Numbered from the stretch's first letter, positions 10,353 through 22,524 are shown. The stretch is DNA of 64,000 nt from Paratinospora sagittata (GCA_035771175.1 CM069607.1:14082001-14146000); one strand, 5' to 3'. Numbers and translations are program-made. The notes: generated by a model from the letters alone, not told the origin.

Positions 10353-11708
10353 TGTAATACCCTAGGTTTTGCATAAAAAAAACAAAAAACAATTCGTTGA
10401 GGCGCCAAATCCTCTATATAAGGAACCCCTCCCTTCCTCATTTCTCACACCAAATTCACTCCTCTTGTGATTTTCTTCTCCTTTTCACTCATTCTGAGTT
10501 TTTAGTCTTTTGAGACTCTCTGTGCGGTGCAACACGGTTCTGTCCGGAGGAAAGCGCCAGTTCTGAAATGAGTTCTTATCTGAAGGTGGAGAACGAAACA
10601 TAGGTTTGCGTGTCTTATAACTTTTATTAAAGTTTATATTCATTTATCATTATGTCTACTATTTTTTTATACGACATTATTGCGTATAATCTTCATACTG
10701 TTACATTTATGTCTGTATATTTGGAATTCAAGTATTACGCTATTGTTATGCCGGATTAGTAGTCAATCTGGCTCAACTAGATTCAGTCTTGTCCTCAGTA
10801 ACTTTAAATAGTGAACGAGAGGCAGCGTGCAACTCTAGATGATTGGTATTTAAGTAGACCTCGTGTCTCACCTCTCAACTGGAGACTGATCTAGTTGGTC
10901 TTATTTGAAAGCTATCAACTTATACAGTAATAATGAATGTTCTAACCTTGCACGTAGTGATACCGACCCTGATAAGGATCACCAGACGTTGCTAACTCCT
11001 ATCTAAATGTTAAGTAAAGACCGGACCAGTTCATACAGACTAATTCATGCATTGGCATCATACATATCACCACCTATGGACGTATGTGGTTTATGATTCA
11101 TAGAATAGTTAGGAGCGATGCTCGCTATTCATTATATTTCTCTGGAGAGGGACGTACAATGAGAACCTGACTAATTCTGGGGAAGGACATCTGTACGTGA
11201 ATCCAGAGCATCGTTCTTGAGCAAGGACGTACAATGAGAACCTGGTTACTCCTGGGGAGGGACATCTGTACGTGAACTTAGGCGATGTACAATCATCAAA
11301 CCATTACTAGACGGCGTCATGCATACATACATATTGAATTGATTATGATGCTCTAATTTGTATTTAAGATATTTGATTATGAAGTTTGTTTTATTAATTG
11401 TTATATTCACGAACTATTTCACCCACTGAGCGTGTTACTCACCCCGTTCTTATTCAAATTTTCACAGGAGATTAGGGTGGACTGAGTGCAGGTTTTGGGG
11501 CCCACATTTTGTACCCTTTGTATTATTCATTGGGGATTTTAGGAGAATGTTCCCTTAATTATTTCATGTACAAATATATTCTGAATTTAATGAAATCAGA
11601 CTTGTACTTAACTATGCTTCCGCTGACTCTGTTATTATCGTTACAATGCATTCGCGTCCCGTCCGCGAGTGTCCTGCAGGTTTAGGCGCATCCGGGCGGG
11701 GTGTGACA
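10353..11708 (+). repeat. 3' LTR of gypsy element 1
   Basis: The LTR begins TGTAATACC and ends GTGTGACA. It is co-linear with 1544-2854 but about 45 bp longer overall. It keeps a segment near 11304-11378 that the 5' LTR has lost, and lacks part of the short GC-rich spacer seen near 1585-1615. The TATA box is at 10415-10421. Confidence 0.93.
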
Positions 11709-11713
11709 TTGTT
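11709..11713. repeat. Target site duplication TTGTT, right copy
   Basis: Matches the five bases at 1539-1543 and lies immediately after the terminal GTGTGACA of the 3' LTR. Confidence 0.9.
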
Positions 11714-12850
11714 AATTTGGAATTGAGGAATGTGTCACTTACTGCTAAGTGGTTATGAAGATTTTCAAAAGAACGACATTCTTTTTGGGCGTGAGTAATT
11801 TGCAGTATTCATGAGATGGCACAAATGGATTGGATTAGTAGTTTCTCTCATACCACCACATGTAAGAGTCCATGGAAATTCATTGCTTCCATAATCCCAG
11901 TATTTTCCCCACACCTATCCCCCAGAGTTGGAAATGGCCTTACATTTAGATTTTGGGAAGATGTGTGGTGTGGTGACACATCTTTTCAACATAGGTTTCC
12001 TCGTCTTTACCACCTTTTCACTTTTCATTTATCAGCACCGAGTCTACTAACAATTCCTTATCTTCTTATTTGGACCTTCATTTTCCAGGCCTCAATGTTC
12101 TAGATCCATAGATCAATTACAAGAACTCTTTTCTTTGCTACCAACCCCAAATTTGTCCCAAAATTGAGGATAGTTATAGGTAGTCTTTGTCTTCTTCAGG
12201 TGATTTTACCTGTGAATCTTTTATGAATTTCCTTACTGACGGCTCACCTAACTTTACTTCCACATCAATACCCTTTATATGAAATGCTCAGGTGCCATCC
12301 AAAGTCAAATTCTTTAGCTGGACTTTTATTAATCAGAAGTTAAACAAAAGAGATGTGGTGCAAAAACGATTTTCTTATTCTTGTTTATCTCCACATTGTT
12401 GTCCAATGTGCTTAAGCGATGGGGAGTCCATTGAACACTTGTTCGTGTCTTGTGTGGAAGCTATCTAGGAAAATGTGGAGGAGATGGAAAATGTGTTGTG
12501 ATGGCTTTTTTTTTCTTGCCCTTCTTCTTGTGAGGAGTGTTTCTCCCTTTCCCCTTCTCCGAGGCATAACAGGAGAGTGGTGAAAATTGGAAGAATAATG
12601 TCATGTGCTACTATATGGGGTATATGGCTTGAACGGAATAGGAGAATTTTTCAAAATAGGGCAAAAGATGAGATGGGTTTGTGGGATGATATTTTGTTGG
12701 TGGCAGCAAGTTGGGTTGCCTCCTCAAAATATGTAAGCGATTTTTCTAGTAGTGAGTGATATAGGGATTGAGGATCTTGTTTATAGCTTGGGAGATAGGA
12801 ATTTGGGTCTTGGAGAGGATTTACATTTTGGATGATGGTGTTGTAACGTG
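11714..12850 (+). pseudogene. LINE ORF2 fragment: C-terminal zinc-knuckle (zf-RVT) region
   Basis: Continuation of the LINE ORF2 beyond the gypsy insertion. It shows LELRNVSLTAKWL at the junction, then a segment with FRFWEDVWCGD near 11950, then a zf-RVT-like stretch with SKVKFFSWTF, CPMC and IEHLFVSC near 12300-12450, and ends with WGIWLERNRRIFQNR near 12615-12660. This is the usual C-terminus of plant L1 ORF2 proteins. Stops near 12104, 12168 and 12466 break it. The following 3' UTR runs into an A-rich tail. Confidence 0.85.
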
Positions 12851-12909
12851 GCTGTAAATTTCCTTTTGTATTTTTACTATATTAATACAATTATACTTGT
12901 TTCCTTGTC

Positions 12910-12953
12910 AAAAAAAAAAAAAGAAAAAAAGAAAAAAAAAAAAAAGAAGAAGA
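12910..12953 (+). repeat. A-rich tail of the LINE
   Basis: A run of A with scattered G closes the LINE 3' UTR, as expected for target-primed reverse transcription. It also marks the right edge of the element. Confidence 0.85.
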
Positions 12954-14332
12954 AATCATCTCCTAGTAACTTAATTAGCTTCCATATTTTTCAATCCAAA
13001 GTCCTCTCGATTCTTGTTCTTGAAATATTTTTACCACATTTACCACATTGAATTTAAATTTCTAATTTCTTAAATTTAGTTTTCTTATTTATAACCATGG
13101 AGGAGCAAAATAAAGAAAATAAGAAGAAGAAAAATGAAAGGAGATGAAGGAGAGGAAATGATCTCAACGAGGGGTTTATAAAGAGAAGAGAAATAAAAGA
13201 TAAGATGGCCAATATAAATCAAGGGTGATGTGCATGGATGGTTCCAGAAGCTTGATCCGATTATGCTGCTATCTACAAAATTGCTTAGCAGCACCAGTTG
13301 CAACAACATTTGGACAGCAATCAAAAACCTTTGTAGATACTTTTAATAGAAGTTTTACCACTGTTAAAAGTTCTTTTTGACTAATGAAACTTCCATTAGG
13401 TTCTCCTCTTAGAGAATTGAGTATATTTGTCTTTTTTATTTATATCCAAAATTTGAAAGTGATGAGAAAAGGTTGTGAAATCACATAGTTGTCATATTGA
13501 CGTTTTTCTTATTGTCTCTATGATAAAAGGATTATTTGGTGGGGAGTGGGTTTGTGAAATAAGAGGGTTGTTGATTACATAATTACGTTGTATTACTGTG
13601 TATACTTATTTTTCACATTAAATGCATCCTGTATGAAAAAAAAAAAAAAACTAGTTCCACTTGTTAAGGTTATGGTTTTGAGTTTGACTTTTTCAATATG
13701 AAATATCCTTTCCTTATCTATCAAAACTTTCCTTATCTATCAAAACATAGTTATTAATTTTATTTTATTTTCAAAAACTGGTCCAACCTGGCATATATTA
13801 AAAGCCTATTAAGGAGGGGAGCCACAAAAATGAACGATCACTCCAATTTCTAAACATTTTGTCACGTTACACGCGACAGCTACAAAGACATACAACCACT
13901 CAGTAATTATTGTGAAAATGAGGATGAGGTTCATACTATTATTTTCAATTAATTTGAGTTAGGTTAGGTTTGTTCGTGTTATGTTTTATAAACACTTTAG
14001 CTAGTACAAACATATTAGGTTACAAATTTTTGAACTCAATCCAACTCAATTTAATATGTAAACTCAATCCTATCTAACTCATAAGGTTTGAGTTGATCGG
14101 ATTAGTCGAGTTGGTCAATGGAATGAATATCCTTACAAAAAATCATAAAAAGTCCTTTTTTCTAAATTTTTTATTTTCATATTAAATTCTTGTTTTCGAA
14201 TAATGACTAAACAAAACCTTGAAAGCTAGTCGTGCCCACTAGAATCACTGAATCAATATTAATCTTTTCAAAGCAAATTATTTTGGGTTGAGAAATAGTT
14301 CCCCCGAATTAGCAAAAAAAGTAATGCTATAC
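12954..14332. other. Non-coding AT-rich stretch
   Basis: No gene or RNA gene recognised. It holds short poly-A/T runs and a direct pair (CTTTCCTTATCTATCAAAAC) near 13710-13745. The small open frames here have no domain or codon support. Confidence 0.55.
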
Positions 14333-14335
14333 TTA

Positions 14336-14692
14336 GCCCTATTTGATTGATAAAAAAAATAATATATTTTTTAAAAAAAATAAAAAAGTTGTTCATTTAA
14401 TTATCAATATTTTCTCTAGAATTTTTTTTTCAACTTCTTTATTTTCTTGCTAAAATATTCTTACCCTATAGAGGTGAGTGAGAAAATTTCTAGTATTATT
14501 AATTATGTTAACATTTATTTTTTATAAAACTTCTCATTATCTTTTTTTTTTTCGACATTAGAGTGTTATAAAAATATTTTTTTATGTACAATCAAATAAT
14601 TATAAAAAAAAATTTAAAATTTTTTTCTGAATTTTTTTTTTATAAAAATTATATTTTCTTAAAATAAAAATTCGTAATTGTCAAATAGAGCC
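14336..14692. mobile_element. Tourist-like MITE (PIF/Harbinger type)
   Basis: Ends are inverted: GCCCTATTTGATTG on the left, and the complement of the right end reads GGCTCTATTTGACAATTG. The flanks carry TTA on both sides (14333-14335 and 14693-14695), the 3-bp duplication expected for PIF/Harbinger elements. The inside is A/T homopolymer-rich without coding capacity. Confidence 0.65.
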
Positions 14693-15396
14693 TTATTCTA
14701 AATTTTTTCCTCAAATCTTACTTGGCTAATGTGGCTAAAAGTTACTTCAACTTAGTTTCTACAAGGACAACGCCAAAGAGACTTTTTATTGAAATTCTAC
14801 TTTATGCTCTTCTAAAGTGAAGATATACTAGAGTGACATATAATTTACTTTTTTGTCTTTTTTTTCTTTCTCACACTTTAAAAAAAAAAAAAGCAATTCA
14901 ATTTTAAAAAGGGATTCCACATATCATCTTTTACTCATCACCATCTCTAAAAGAGTGTCAAAGGCCAAGACAGTGGGTTTCTTCTTAATAAAATAAGGTT
15001 AAAAAACAAATCTAATTGATTTGTGTACGATGGATGAAAGACTATCGGGCTTTTGACTTGATTGCCATTAAAAAATTAAAAAATTTTACAAATGTCATTC
15101 AAACATAAATATTGATTGTTTTGCCCTAGTTTTACTATTCAACGTCCAGTCAGCCGATACACAAGCGCCACGCTGGAGGGGGAGCTGGAGCACTTAAGAA
15201 TGCGTCTTTTGAAAAGACACTTTCCTCGGTCATTTTTTTTGTATGGAAGGAGTTTTTTCAAAAGACGTCTTCCCTAACAAAATTTTTTTTTTTTTTTGAA
15301 TTAAAGGCGTCTTTCTAAAAGACGCCTTCTATAAATTAAAAAAAAATGGTCAATGGAAGGCGTCTTTTCAACGCCTGTGAAACCCTTTTCATTGGC

Positions 15397-15672
15397 GTAA
15401 ACGAGAAGAACAATATGAAGAGCAGCTTGAAGAACTTGAAGTACCAATGCGACTTGTTAATGAGAGGCGTCGGAGGAACCGAAATGGAGAATTGAAAAGC
15501 GGAGGAATGGGCAAACCAGCTTCAATGCTGGTCAATTTATCTTTTAAACTGCTTTGCAAGCAAGGAAAGATCTTTGAATCTGATTTGCAAACAAGGGTTC
15601 TTGAAAAATCTATCTGGAATGTGGGGCGGCCTAGTGAATCACACGTCACCAGCTGGTGTTGGGCTCATTAGA
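15397..15672 (+). pseudogene. Gene-like fragment inside the TIR element
   Basis: An open stretch reads roughly RREQYEEQLEELEVP and then RLVNERRRRNRNGELKSGGM, a charged helix-like peptide, ending at a TAG at 15669. Composition differs from the AT-rich surroundings. It is not recognised; it may be exon sequence captured by the element, possibly from another source than the block at 15748-16004. Confidence 0.35.
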
Positions 15673-15747
15673 ATTCTATGTTAAAGCAAGATAGGAAGAA
15701 GAAGCATGGCGGATTCAAAGTAAGTTATAGAAACTCTTTGCAATCTC

Positions 15748-16004
15748 TCTAGATCCTCAGATGATTGGCAATACATGGGAGTCGATTGCCTTCTTCTTCT
15801 TCTCAAAGACCCCGAAACCAAACACCAAGTTCTCTAGATTTTTGCGCCATTCCTCGTTGATTTAATCGAAATTCGAAGCCTCCGAGGAAAAACCAAAGTA
15901 GGAGAATCCATCACTCAAGCAATTCTATCAAAATCATTCATCAAAACCTTTTTCGCAACCTCATGTCAATCCTCCGATCTAAGCGTCTTTCTCCCGAGCT
16001 GAAG
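15748..16004 (+). pseudogene. Captured exon fragment, possibly from an ARM-repeat-like protein
   Basis: In one frame the DNA reads SSDDWQYMGVDCLLLLLKD, then an in-frame TAG, then APFLVDLIEIRSLRGKTKVG and ESITQAILSKS. It looks like helical-repeat protein sequence interrupted by a stop. The ARM-type assignment is a weak impression from memory. A CT/TTC-rich stretch follows to 16340. Confidence 0.35.
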
Positions 16005-16596
16005 AAATCGATCACCCCAAGCATCTAATAGAACAAACGTCGAATGCTCCGTCCATTCCGTCGGAGCAATCCAACCATCGAACAGCGGCGGCAGTGACCA
16101 CAGAAGGTGTCGCCATTCGCGGAGCGAATTCATACGCCATAACAGAATTCCTCAACTTCCTCCTCTTTCGGTGCCTCTTGGAATCTTCTCCGACTTCCAT
16201 CCCCCGACTATACTTGTCTCCACCACCATCATCGCCTTCTTTGTCGTCTTCATCTGCTTTTTCGAAAGATCTTTGAATAACATTTTCTTCTTTTTCTTCT
16301 TTTTCCTCCTCGTCATCGTCGTAATCTTCTTCTTCTTCTTAAAAAAAAATTAAAAGGGAAGGCGTCTTTTAGAAAAATGCATTCCGTTAAAATTTTTTTT
16401 TTAAGGGAATGTGTTTTTTTAAAAGACGTCTTCTTAACATCTCCAGCTCCCCCGCCCGCGTGACGCCTGTGCGTCGGTTGACTGAGAATTGAATAGTTAA
16501 AATAGAGCAAAAGAGTCAATATTTATATTTTGATGATATTTTGTAAAAAAAAATTTATTTTTTAAAGACAATCGGGTCAAGAGCCCAGTCTTTTAT

Positions 16597-16969
16597 TGAG
16601 TATTGGAAAGGCAGTTCTGCACAAAATTTTGTTTCTTGGTAAGAAGCGTCTCTCTATTTTAAAATTTGGTTGGACATGTGTCCGCGTCCTAATGAAACAA
16701 ACTGTGCGGTGCACGTGCCGTGTTGTTTGAAAACACGAACTCCTCCGTTTGTCTCGTGAATCCGCCTCTCATTTAATAGGTTTAAGTGATTCTGAATTCT
16801 CGGGCATACGTGCACATTACTTCTAGAACTAGATTTTTTTAACTAGACCAATTATCTGTGTGTGTGAAGCCTTAGGAGCAACAAACGCCTCTCGAATTCG
16901 TCAAAACTCGTTTATAGAAGACGGTTCAATCAATCCATCAAAGTAAACGAGCAAACAAAACGAAAAACA
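16597..16969 (+). promoter_or_regulatory. FAO upstream region with a G-box
   Basis: The gene-free 370 bp before the FAO start codon. A perfect CACGTG (16712-16717, in GTGCACGTGCCG) is the core recognised by plant bHLH and bZIP factors. The last 100 bp are purine-rich, as a 5' UTR might be. No clear TATA box was found; CATTTAATAGG near 16770 is a weak candidate. Confidence 0.4.
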
Positions 16970-19900
16970 ATGGAGGGAGAGCAGCAGAAGAAGCAACGGG
17001 CAGGAAGTTGCGGAGGAAGAAGAAGAGAGGGGCATCCATTACTGAAAGGAGGAAGAAAAGAGCTCTCTTACAATCACGGGTTTCCTTCTTACGAACTGAA
17101 ATCTCTTGCTTCTATTTGTGAAACTCTTATACCTTCTCTGCCATTAGATCACGGGTCCGCTGTAGTAGTTCCAGGCAAAACCGCTCTTCAAGCCTTCTTT
17201 CTTGCTTCTGGTTCGCAGGAACCCATCCCTGAAGAGGTAATATTGACGAATTTCTTGTTGGGTATGCTGCTTGGACCAAAATAATAATACCAACGCATAT
17301 ATAGAAAAGTTCATATAAGTCTTGATTTCGCCCTTATTAGGATAGAGTCCTTTTACGGCTGAGCTCTGAGGTGGTGGTTAAGTTGTGATGGACAAAGTAC
17401 TAATAGAGATCTTAGGCCTGCTATAACAATTTTCTTTTCTATTTTTTTTATTAACTGGGTACAAGACTTTTTTTTTTTTTTTTTGGCTTATTGAATATAT
17501 TGTTAATTTGCAGATTGCAGAGGTTTTGGTGAAGAGGTTTATACCAGAAGCTGTGTTCATAGTGAGAATAGGCTTAAAGCTGCTTTCAACTAGACTAGGA
17601 ACCATGTTGCTGTGCGGGTTTCTATGTTGTAGTTGGAGCTTCCCTTTCTTAAGAAAGTTTTCAGATATGCCATTGGAGAAAAGGGAAAAGGCTCTTCAGA
17701 GGTGGTCAAGGGAAAGAAGATTTACTGTTCTCAGACTTCTCTTTGCTGTGCTCAAAATTGTCTGCTTCTTCGTCTTCTTTTCTCAGGTAATTAAATTAAG
17801 CATTCAATATTCTGATAGGGACCTTTCAATTTTTCTTACATACATTTATTTATTGGTTTAGTCCTTTGTTTTTGTTATAATAATCAGTAATGCTTTGTTG
17901 GGTGTGAGAGACTGTAATGATATATCAACATCAATCTAGCATTTACAACAGCTCGGCTCACAAAAGAGGTGTCAGATACAATACTTTATATTCTATCTTA
18001 ATGTATATATTATTGATGGAGTATGATAAATTAACTGTAGCAGTTACAAAAATTATTAATCAACCAAACCATCCTGCGGTGCCTTAACTAAATAAATAAT
18101 GGAAAATACTAAATTTGACTGCAGCAATTACAAATTAAGTTGCCATGATATGAGGGGTTGCCATTCCTATCACAAAAGATAACTAAGTGGGAGAGTCAAA
18201 TAATTATTTCCTTATATCACAGTTACAATTTTTTATAACTCTGCAGACAATTTAGCATTTTCTATTATTTATTTAGTTAAGGCACCGACATAACGGTACG
18301 GTTTGGTTGATTAACATAGACGGGACATTGCCATCATAAAAGAGCCAGCTTAATGGCTTTTCCTAATAGGGGACCAGAAGATTTATAGCTTTGAGATATT
18401 AAAAGCTTATTACAAGTTTCTAGAGGAGGCTATTTCTCTGAGAAACTATGTTTTGGTATAAAGTTTTACTTCAAAAGTTTTCTAGGAAAAGCTATTTCTC
18501 TGAAAAAATATATTTTACAATAAAGTTTTTATTTCAATTGTCTGTTTGTATCATATTTGTTCAGTGTCGTATAGGGATAGACGTTGTATGAGTGAGAAGC
18601 TTGAACGAATAATTTATTGTATAGTAAAATTTTATGCCCTCTTAACTCCACCACTTGCCCAAACTAATATTGGGTAATATTTTATAGTTTTAATTAAGTT
18701 TGTCAATTTTTTGGATTGAAGTAATATGCCAATTTCAATACTTCTTTAACTCATATTTAAAATTCGGTAGTAATAAAGGTACTTTGAAGAATAGCATGTG
18801 GCAGTTCAAAATTATAACATTATCCTACTTTGACTATACTATTTAATTTATGTATCTTTAACATAAGTTTATTTTTATAAGACACTAATAGAAAGAGATG
18901 AAGAAAGCTAATTTCTTGCAATTTTTTTTTCATGTATATGAATTGAAAAAAAAAAGTACAAAATGAGAAAATATTAAGAAATTTTACCTGTCAATTGTAG
19001 TTATTTTAAGTATTTTGGAGGGAAAATATGAACAATTTCTTCTTCAATGCATGGTAGATCTGTATATATATTGACTTTTCTCCGGACCTTAGTCATTAGA
19101 GCCGTGTTAGCATTTTAATTTGTTTTTTTTTAATCGTAAAAAGCTGATTATTTTCAAAGAAAATTAGTCATACTTTTAATCACGTGGCAGTTCACATGTC
19201 CCTTGCTCATTAGGTTTTATTTTTGTGTCAATTTGCTTATTAGGTTTTATTTAAAAAAAAAAAAAAAACTAAAATACAAGTTTCACACCCTTTCAATTAC
19301 TTGTCTTGCAGACTGATGAAAACTCACACAACTCAACATGGGAAGCAATTGGATATCAAGTTGACACTGCAGAAAACATGAGAAAACCCAGCAAGGGAAG
19401 AAGGCCTCTTGACAAGGGTACCATAGAAATGAAAGATGAAACAGACTCAACCTTTCTCCAATCTCTCTCACAGAAAGGCCTAACTGTCTCTGTAAATCCA
19501 AACCAAAACTCTTACGACATTGACTGCGATGTCGTCATCGTCGGCTCCGGTTGTGGTGGCGGAGTTGCCGCTGCGATTCTTGCAAACTCCGGTCACAAAG
19601 TCATCGTCCTAGAAAAAGGAAACTACTTCGTCCCCGAAGATTACACCTCTCTTGAAGGCCCCTCCATGAATCAACTATATGAATCCGGTGGAATCCTATC
19701 AACACTTGATGGAAAATTCATGATACTAGCAGGATCAACGGTAGGCGGCGGATCCGCTGTGAACTGGTCTGCATCCATTAAAACACCAAGTTCTGTTCTC
19801 AAGGAATGGACCATGGATCAAAAACTTCCACTCTTTGGGACCTCTGAATATATATCTGCCATGGATTCTGTATGTAAGAGGATTGGAGTAACAGAGAAAT

Positions 19901-21072
19901 GCAATGCGGAAGGACTTCAGAACCAAATTCTACGAAAAGGGTGTGAGAATCTTGGACTTAAAGTCGTATCAGTCCCACGAAATTCCTCAGATGATCATTA
20001 CTGTGGCTCGTGCTGTTATGGTTGCCAGAGCGGGGATAAACAAGGAACTGATGCTACTTGGCTCGTTGACGCTGTAGATTCTGGGGCAGTTGTATTAACT
20101 GGATGCAAAGCTGAGAGATTCATATTGGAAGAAACAAGCAGGTCTAAAAGGAAGAAGAAATGCATGGGAGTTGTAGCAACAACAACTTCGAATAATCAGA
20201 TTATTACCAAGAAAATCCAAATTAGAGCTAAAGCAATAGTTTCAGCTTGTGGATCTCTCTTGACACCTCCCTTGATGATCAATAGCGGGTTGAAGAACCA
20301 AAACATTGGAAAAAACCTTCATCTCCACCCGGTTTTGCTCACCTGGGGCTACTTTCCGGATTCTATAACTGAGCTTAAGGGCAAGGCATTCCAAGGGGGG
20401 ATCATAACATCACTGCATAAGGTAGTGAACAAGGAAACAGGAGAAGTTGGTGCTATAATTGAAACGCCTTCACTTGGGCCTGCTTCTTTTACAGCAATGT
20501 GTCCATGGGTGTCGGGACATGATATGAAAGAGAGAATTGCGAAGTATGCAAGAACTTCACACTTGTTTGCATTGGTAAGAGATCAAGGGTCTGGAGAAGT
20601 TAAGGTTGAAGGGAGAATAAGCTACAGATTAAGTGGTTTAGACAAGGAAAATCTGAAGAGAGGGTTGAGACAGGCTTTGAGGATTTTAGTAGCAGCAGGA
20701 GCAGTTGAGGTGGGTACTTATAGGAGTGATGGGCAGAGGATAAAATGTGAAGGGATTGAAGAGAAGGAATTGGAGGAGTTTTTGGACACAGTAAGTGTAG
20801 AAGGAGGGCCAAGGTCTGGAGGAAAGAATTGGAATATTTTTAGTTCTGCTCATCAGATGGGAAGTTGTAGGATGGGTGCTACTGAGGAAGAAGGTGCAGT
20901 GGATGAGAATGGAGAGAGTTGGGAAGCAGAAGGTTTGTTTGTGTGTGATGGAAGTGTTCTTCCAAGTGCTGTTGGGGTTAATCCTATGATTACCATCCAA
21001 GCCACTGCTTATTGCCTGGGCAAGAAGATTTCAGAGTCCTTGAATAAAGGGAAAGGCTATACAGATAAATGA
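16970..21072 (+). CDS. FAO: Long-chain fatty alcohol oxidase (FAO type, GMC oxidoreductase)
   Basis: Oxidises long-chain fatty alcohols to aldehydes with release of hydrogen peroxide (family knowledge). Exons are 16970-17236, 17514-17786 and 19312-21072; all junctions are phase 0 with GT/AG (donors GTAATATT and GTAATTAA, acceptors TTTGCAG and CTTGCAG). The product is 766 residues, near the usual ~750 of plant FAOs. Exon 1 has [22 protein letters not shown], a conserved plant FAO start. Exon 2 holds two hydrophobic stretches ([16 protein letters not shown] and [17 protein letters not shown]) that probably anchor the protein in membrane. Exon 3 has the FAD-binding [17 protein letters not shown] near residues 255-270, [12 protein letters not shown] of GMC enzymes, [12 protein letters not shown] near the active site and the C-terminal [13 protein letters not shown]. 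No stop or frameshift is present. Intron 2 contains a MITE. Paralogue number cannot be fixed without a tree. Confidence 0.93.
18056..18314. mobile_element. MITE in FAO intron 2
   Basis: A 259-bp element with perfect 15-bp inverted ends TTAATCAACCAAACC (18056-18070 and 18300-18314). The sub-terminal regions also fold: GGTGCCTTAACTAAATAAAT on the left is repeated inverted on the right. No coding capacity. If TTAA or TAA is the duplicated target it would be a Tourist or similar MITE, but the palindromic end hides the boundary. Confidence 0.75.
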
Positions 21073-21792
21073 TTTTTTTTTTTTTTTTTTTGAGTAATGT
21101 TATATGTATATTGGATGTCAATGTCATTTTTTAACTCCTCTTGGATGTTTTGATAATGCACATATATTTGGAGATATTGCACAATATTAAAAGAACTGAA
21201 TGTCAACATCAAAAAATAGTGTTGACATTCAATGTATATAAAACATTTTATTTTTTATTTTTTATTTTCTATGATATATTTGTTAAGTATCATCAAGCAA
21301 GAAATAGCAATTAATTGGTCATTTACTCTAAATTGATTTTCTGCAAGAACACTCAATGCACTGCTATATCGGACTGGTTGGGTCGGGTTTGATTTAATTT
21401 GCTTCCTTTAATATATGGTTTTAAAATCCTGCACGTGTAAAAAACTATTTCTATGTCAAATATAAACATTTTCTTTCATTTAATTCTCATTATAAGATTT
21501 TTAGCAATTAAATAATGGTATGCGACTCTAATGAAATTGCTAAATAAAATTTAAAAAATTAATATTTTTAGTTTGTTGAGGATTGTTTGGTTCCATCATT
21601 TGTTTCTTTTTGTAAATCAGTAACTTCAACTCTATCTAATTTGGTTACTAATCTTTATATAAACCCAATTGAATTTGTAAACCAAACCCATACGATTTGG
21701 ATTCAGTTGCTCAAGTTACTCGATCGTTAGATTGTGTGGATCAAAATAATAATTTCACACCAGTTATGTAATTAAGTTCATCATATTAAATA
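21073..21792. other. FAO downstream region, no gene seen
   Basis: Begins with a T-run just after the stop codon, followed by AT-rich DNA that likely includes the FAO 3' UTR and polyadenylation signals. Nothing else is supported. Confidence 0.5.
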
Positions 21793-22006
21793 TAGGGGTG
21801 ACAATTTGACCGAAGGCCCATTCTAACCCGACCCATTATAAATGGCTCAATTCAGACTCAGGCCCAACTATTATATGGGTCGGTCCAGTCCGCTAACCCG
21901 GTCCAAAGACCCGATTATACATACGCGTATATATATTTTATATTTATTATAAAATAAATACATGTGTATGTGTAATATATTCTTAATTACAAATTTACAC
22001 AAACAT

Positions 22007-22134
<128 letters not shown>

Positions 22135-22349
22135 AATTAAGAGTATATAAAATGAATAAAACAAAACATAATTAAAATTGTGTTATATAATTAAAACATA
22201 TATAGTATATATAATACGTATTACATACATTGTGTCAAAAAAAAAATTACATACACATATATATTATATATAAAAGAGTTCACAAAATGATAAAAAAACA
22301 TAATCAACTGTGTTATTCGTTATTATAATTAAGAGTATATACAATGCGT

Positions 22350-22478
22350 GTAATATATATTTAATTAAGTCAAGAGTGTTATATAATTGAGAGTATATAT
22401 TTGTATTATATAAACATTATTAAAAGTATGTTCAATTAAGTATATAATTCGAAAAAAAAGTACATATAATTAACAAAG

Positions 22479-22524
<46 letters not shown>

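Larger units (their letters stand above)
1544..11708 (+). mobile_element. Ty3/gypsy chromovirus (Tekay/Del-like) with two extra ORFs, inactive
   Basis: Complete LTR retrotransposon inserted in the LINE. It has two LTRs (1544-2854 and 10353-11708) starting TGTAATACC and ending GGTGTGACA, flanked by the 5-bp direct duplication TTGTT (1539-1543 and 11709-11713). A tRNA-iMet type primer site and a polypurine tract adjoin the LTRs. The order is extra ORF (3250-4839), gag, protease, RT, RNase H, integrase with a chromodomain-like tail, then a second small ORF (9806-10318). Integrase after RNase H identifies Ty3/gypsy. The tail with IPLVKVLW and EATWE is typical of the Tekay/Del group. Stops, a frameshift and a deletion in RT make gag-pol dead. 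Confidence 0.93.
1..12953 (+). mobile_element. L1-type LINE (non-LTR retrotransposon), 3' portion, split by a gypsy insertion
   Basis: A non-LTR retrotransposon whose 5' end lies before the window. The left part (1-1543) carries degraded reverse-transcriptase sequence. The right part (11714-12903) carries the C-terminal zinc-knuckle region, followed by an A-rich tail (12910-12953). Joining 1543 to 11714 restores the reading frame across the insertion site (GLGIV then NLELRNVSLTAKWL), which shows that the two parts were one element before the gypsy copy landed. Several frameshifts and stops make it inactive. The 5' target duplication cannot be seen. Confidence 0.9.
15036..16596. mobile_element. 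Non-autonomous TIR element with long imperfect inverted arms and captured gene-like DNA
   Basis: The left arm (about 15036-15375) and right arm (about 16350-16596) are inverted copies. Matching blocks are GAAAGACT..GGGCTTTTGAC, ATAAATATTGA, TTTACTATTCAA, GCCGATACACAAGCG (right: GACGCACAGGCG), GGGGGAGCTGGAG and AAAAGACGTCTT. No transposase is present. No clean target duplication could be found, so the exact ends and the superfamily (Mutator-like is likeliest given arm length) are uncertain. The interior, 15390-16340, looks derived from genes. Confidence 0.7.

Noticed and set aside
12848..13051. Small ORF with a poly-lysine stretch
   Set aside because: The lysines are the LINE A-rich tail.
20600..21000. 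Open frames on the minus strand within FAO
   Set aside because: They overlap the conserved FAO exon 3 in antisense and have no independent support.
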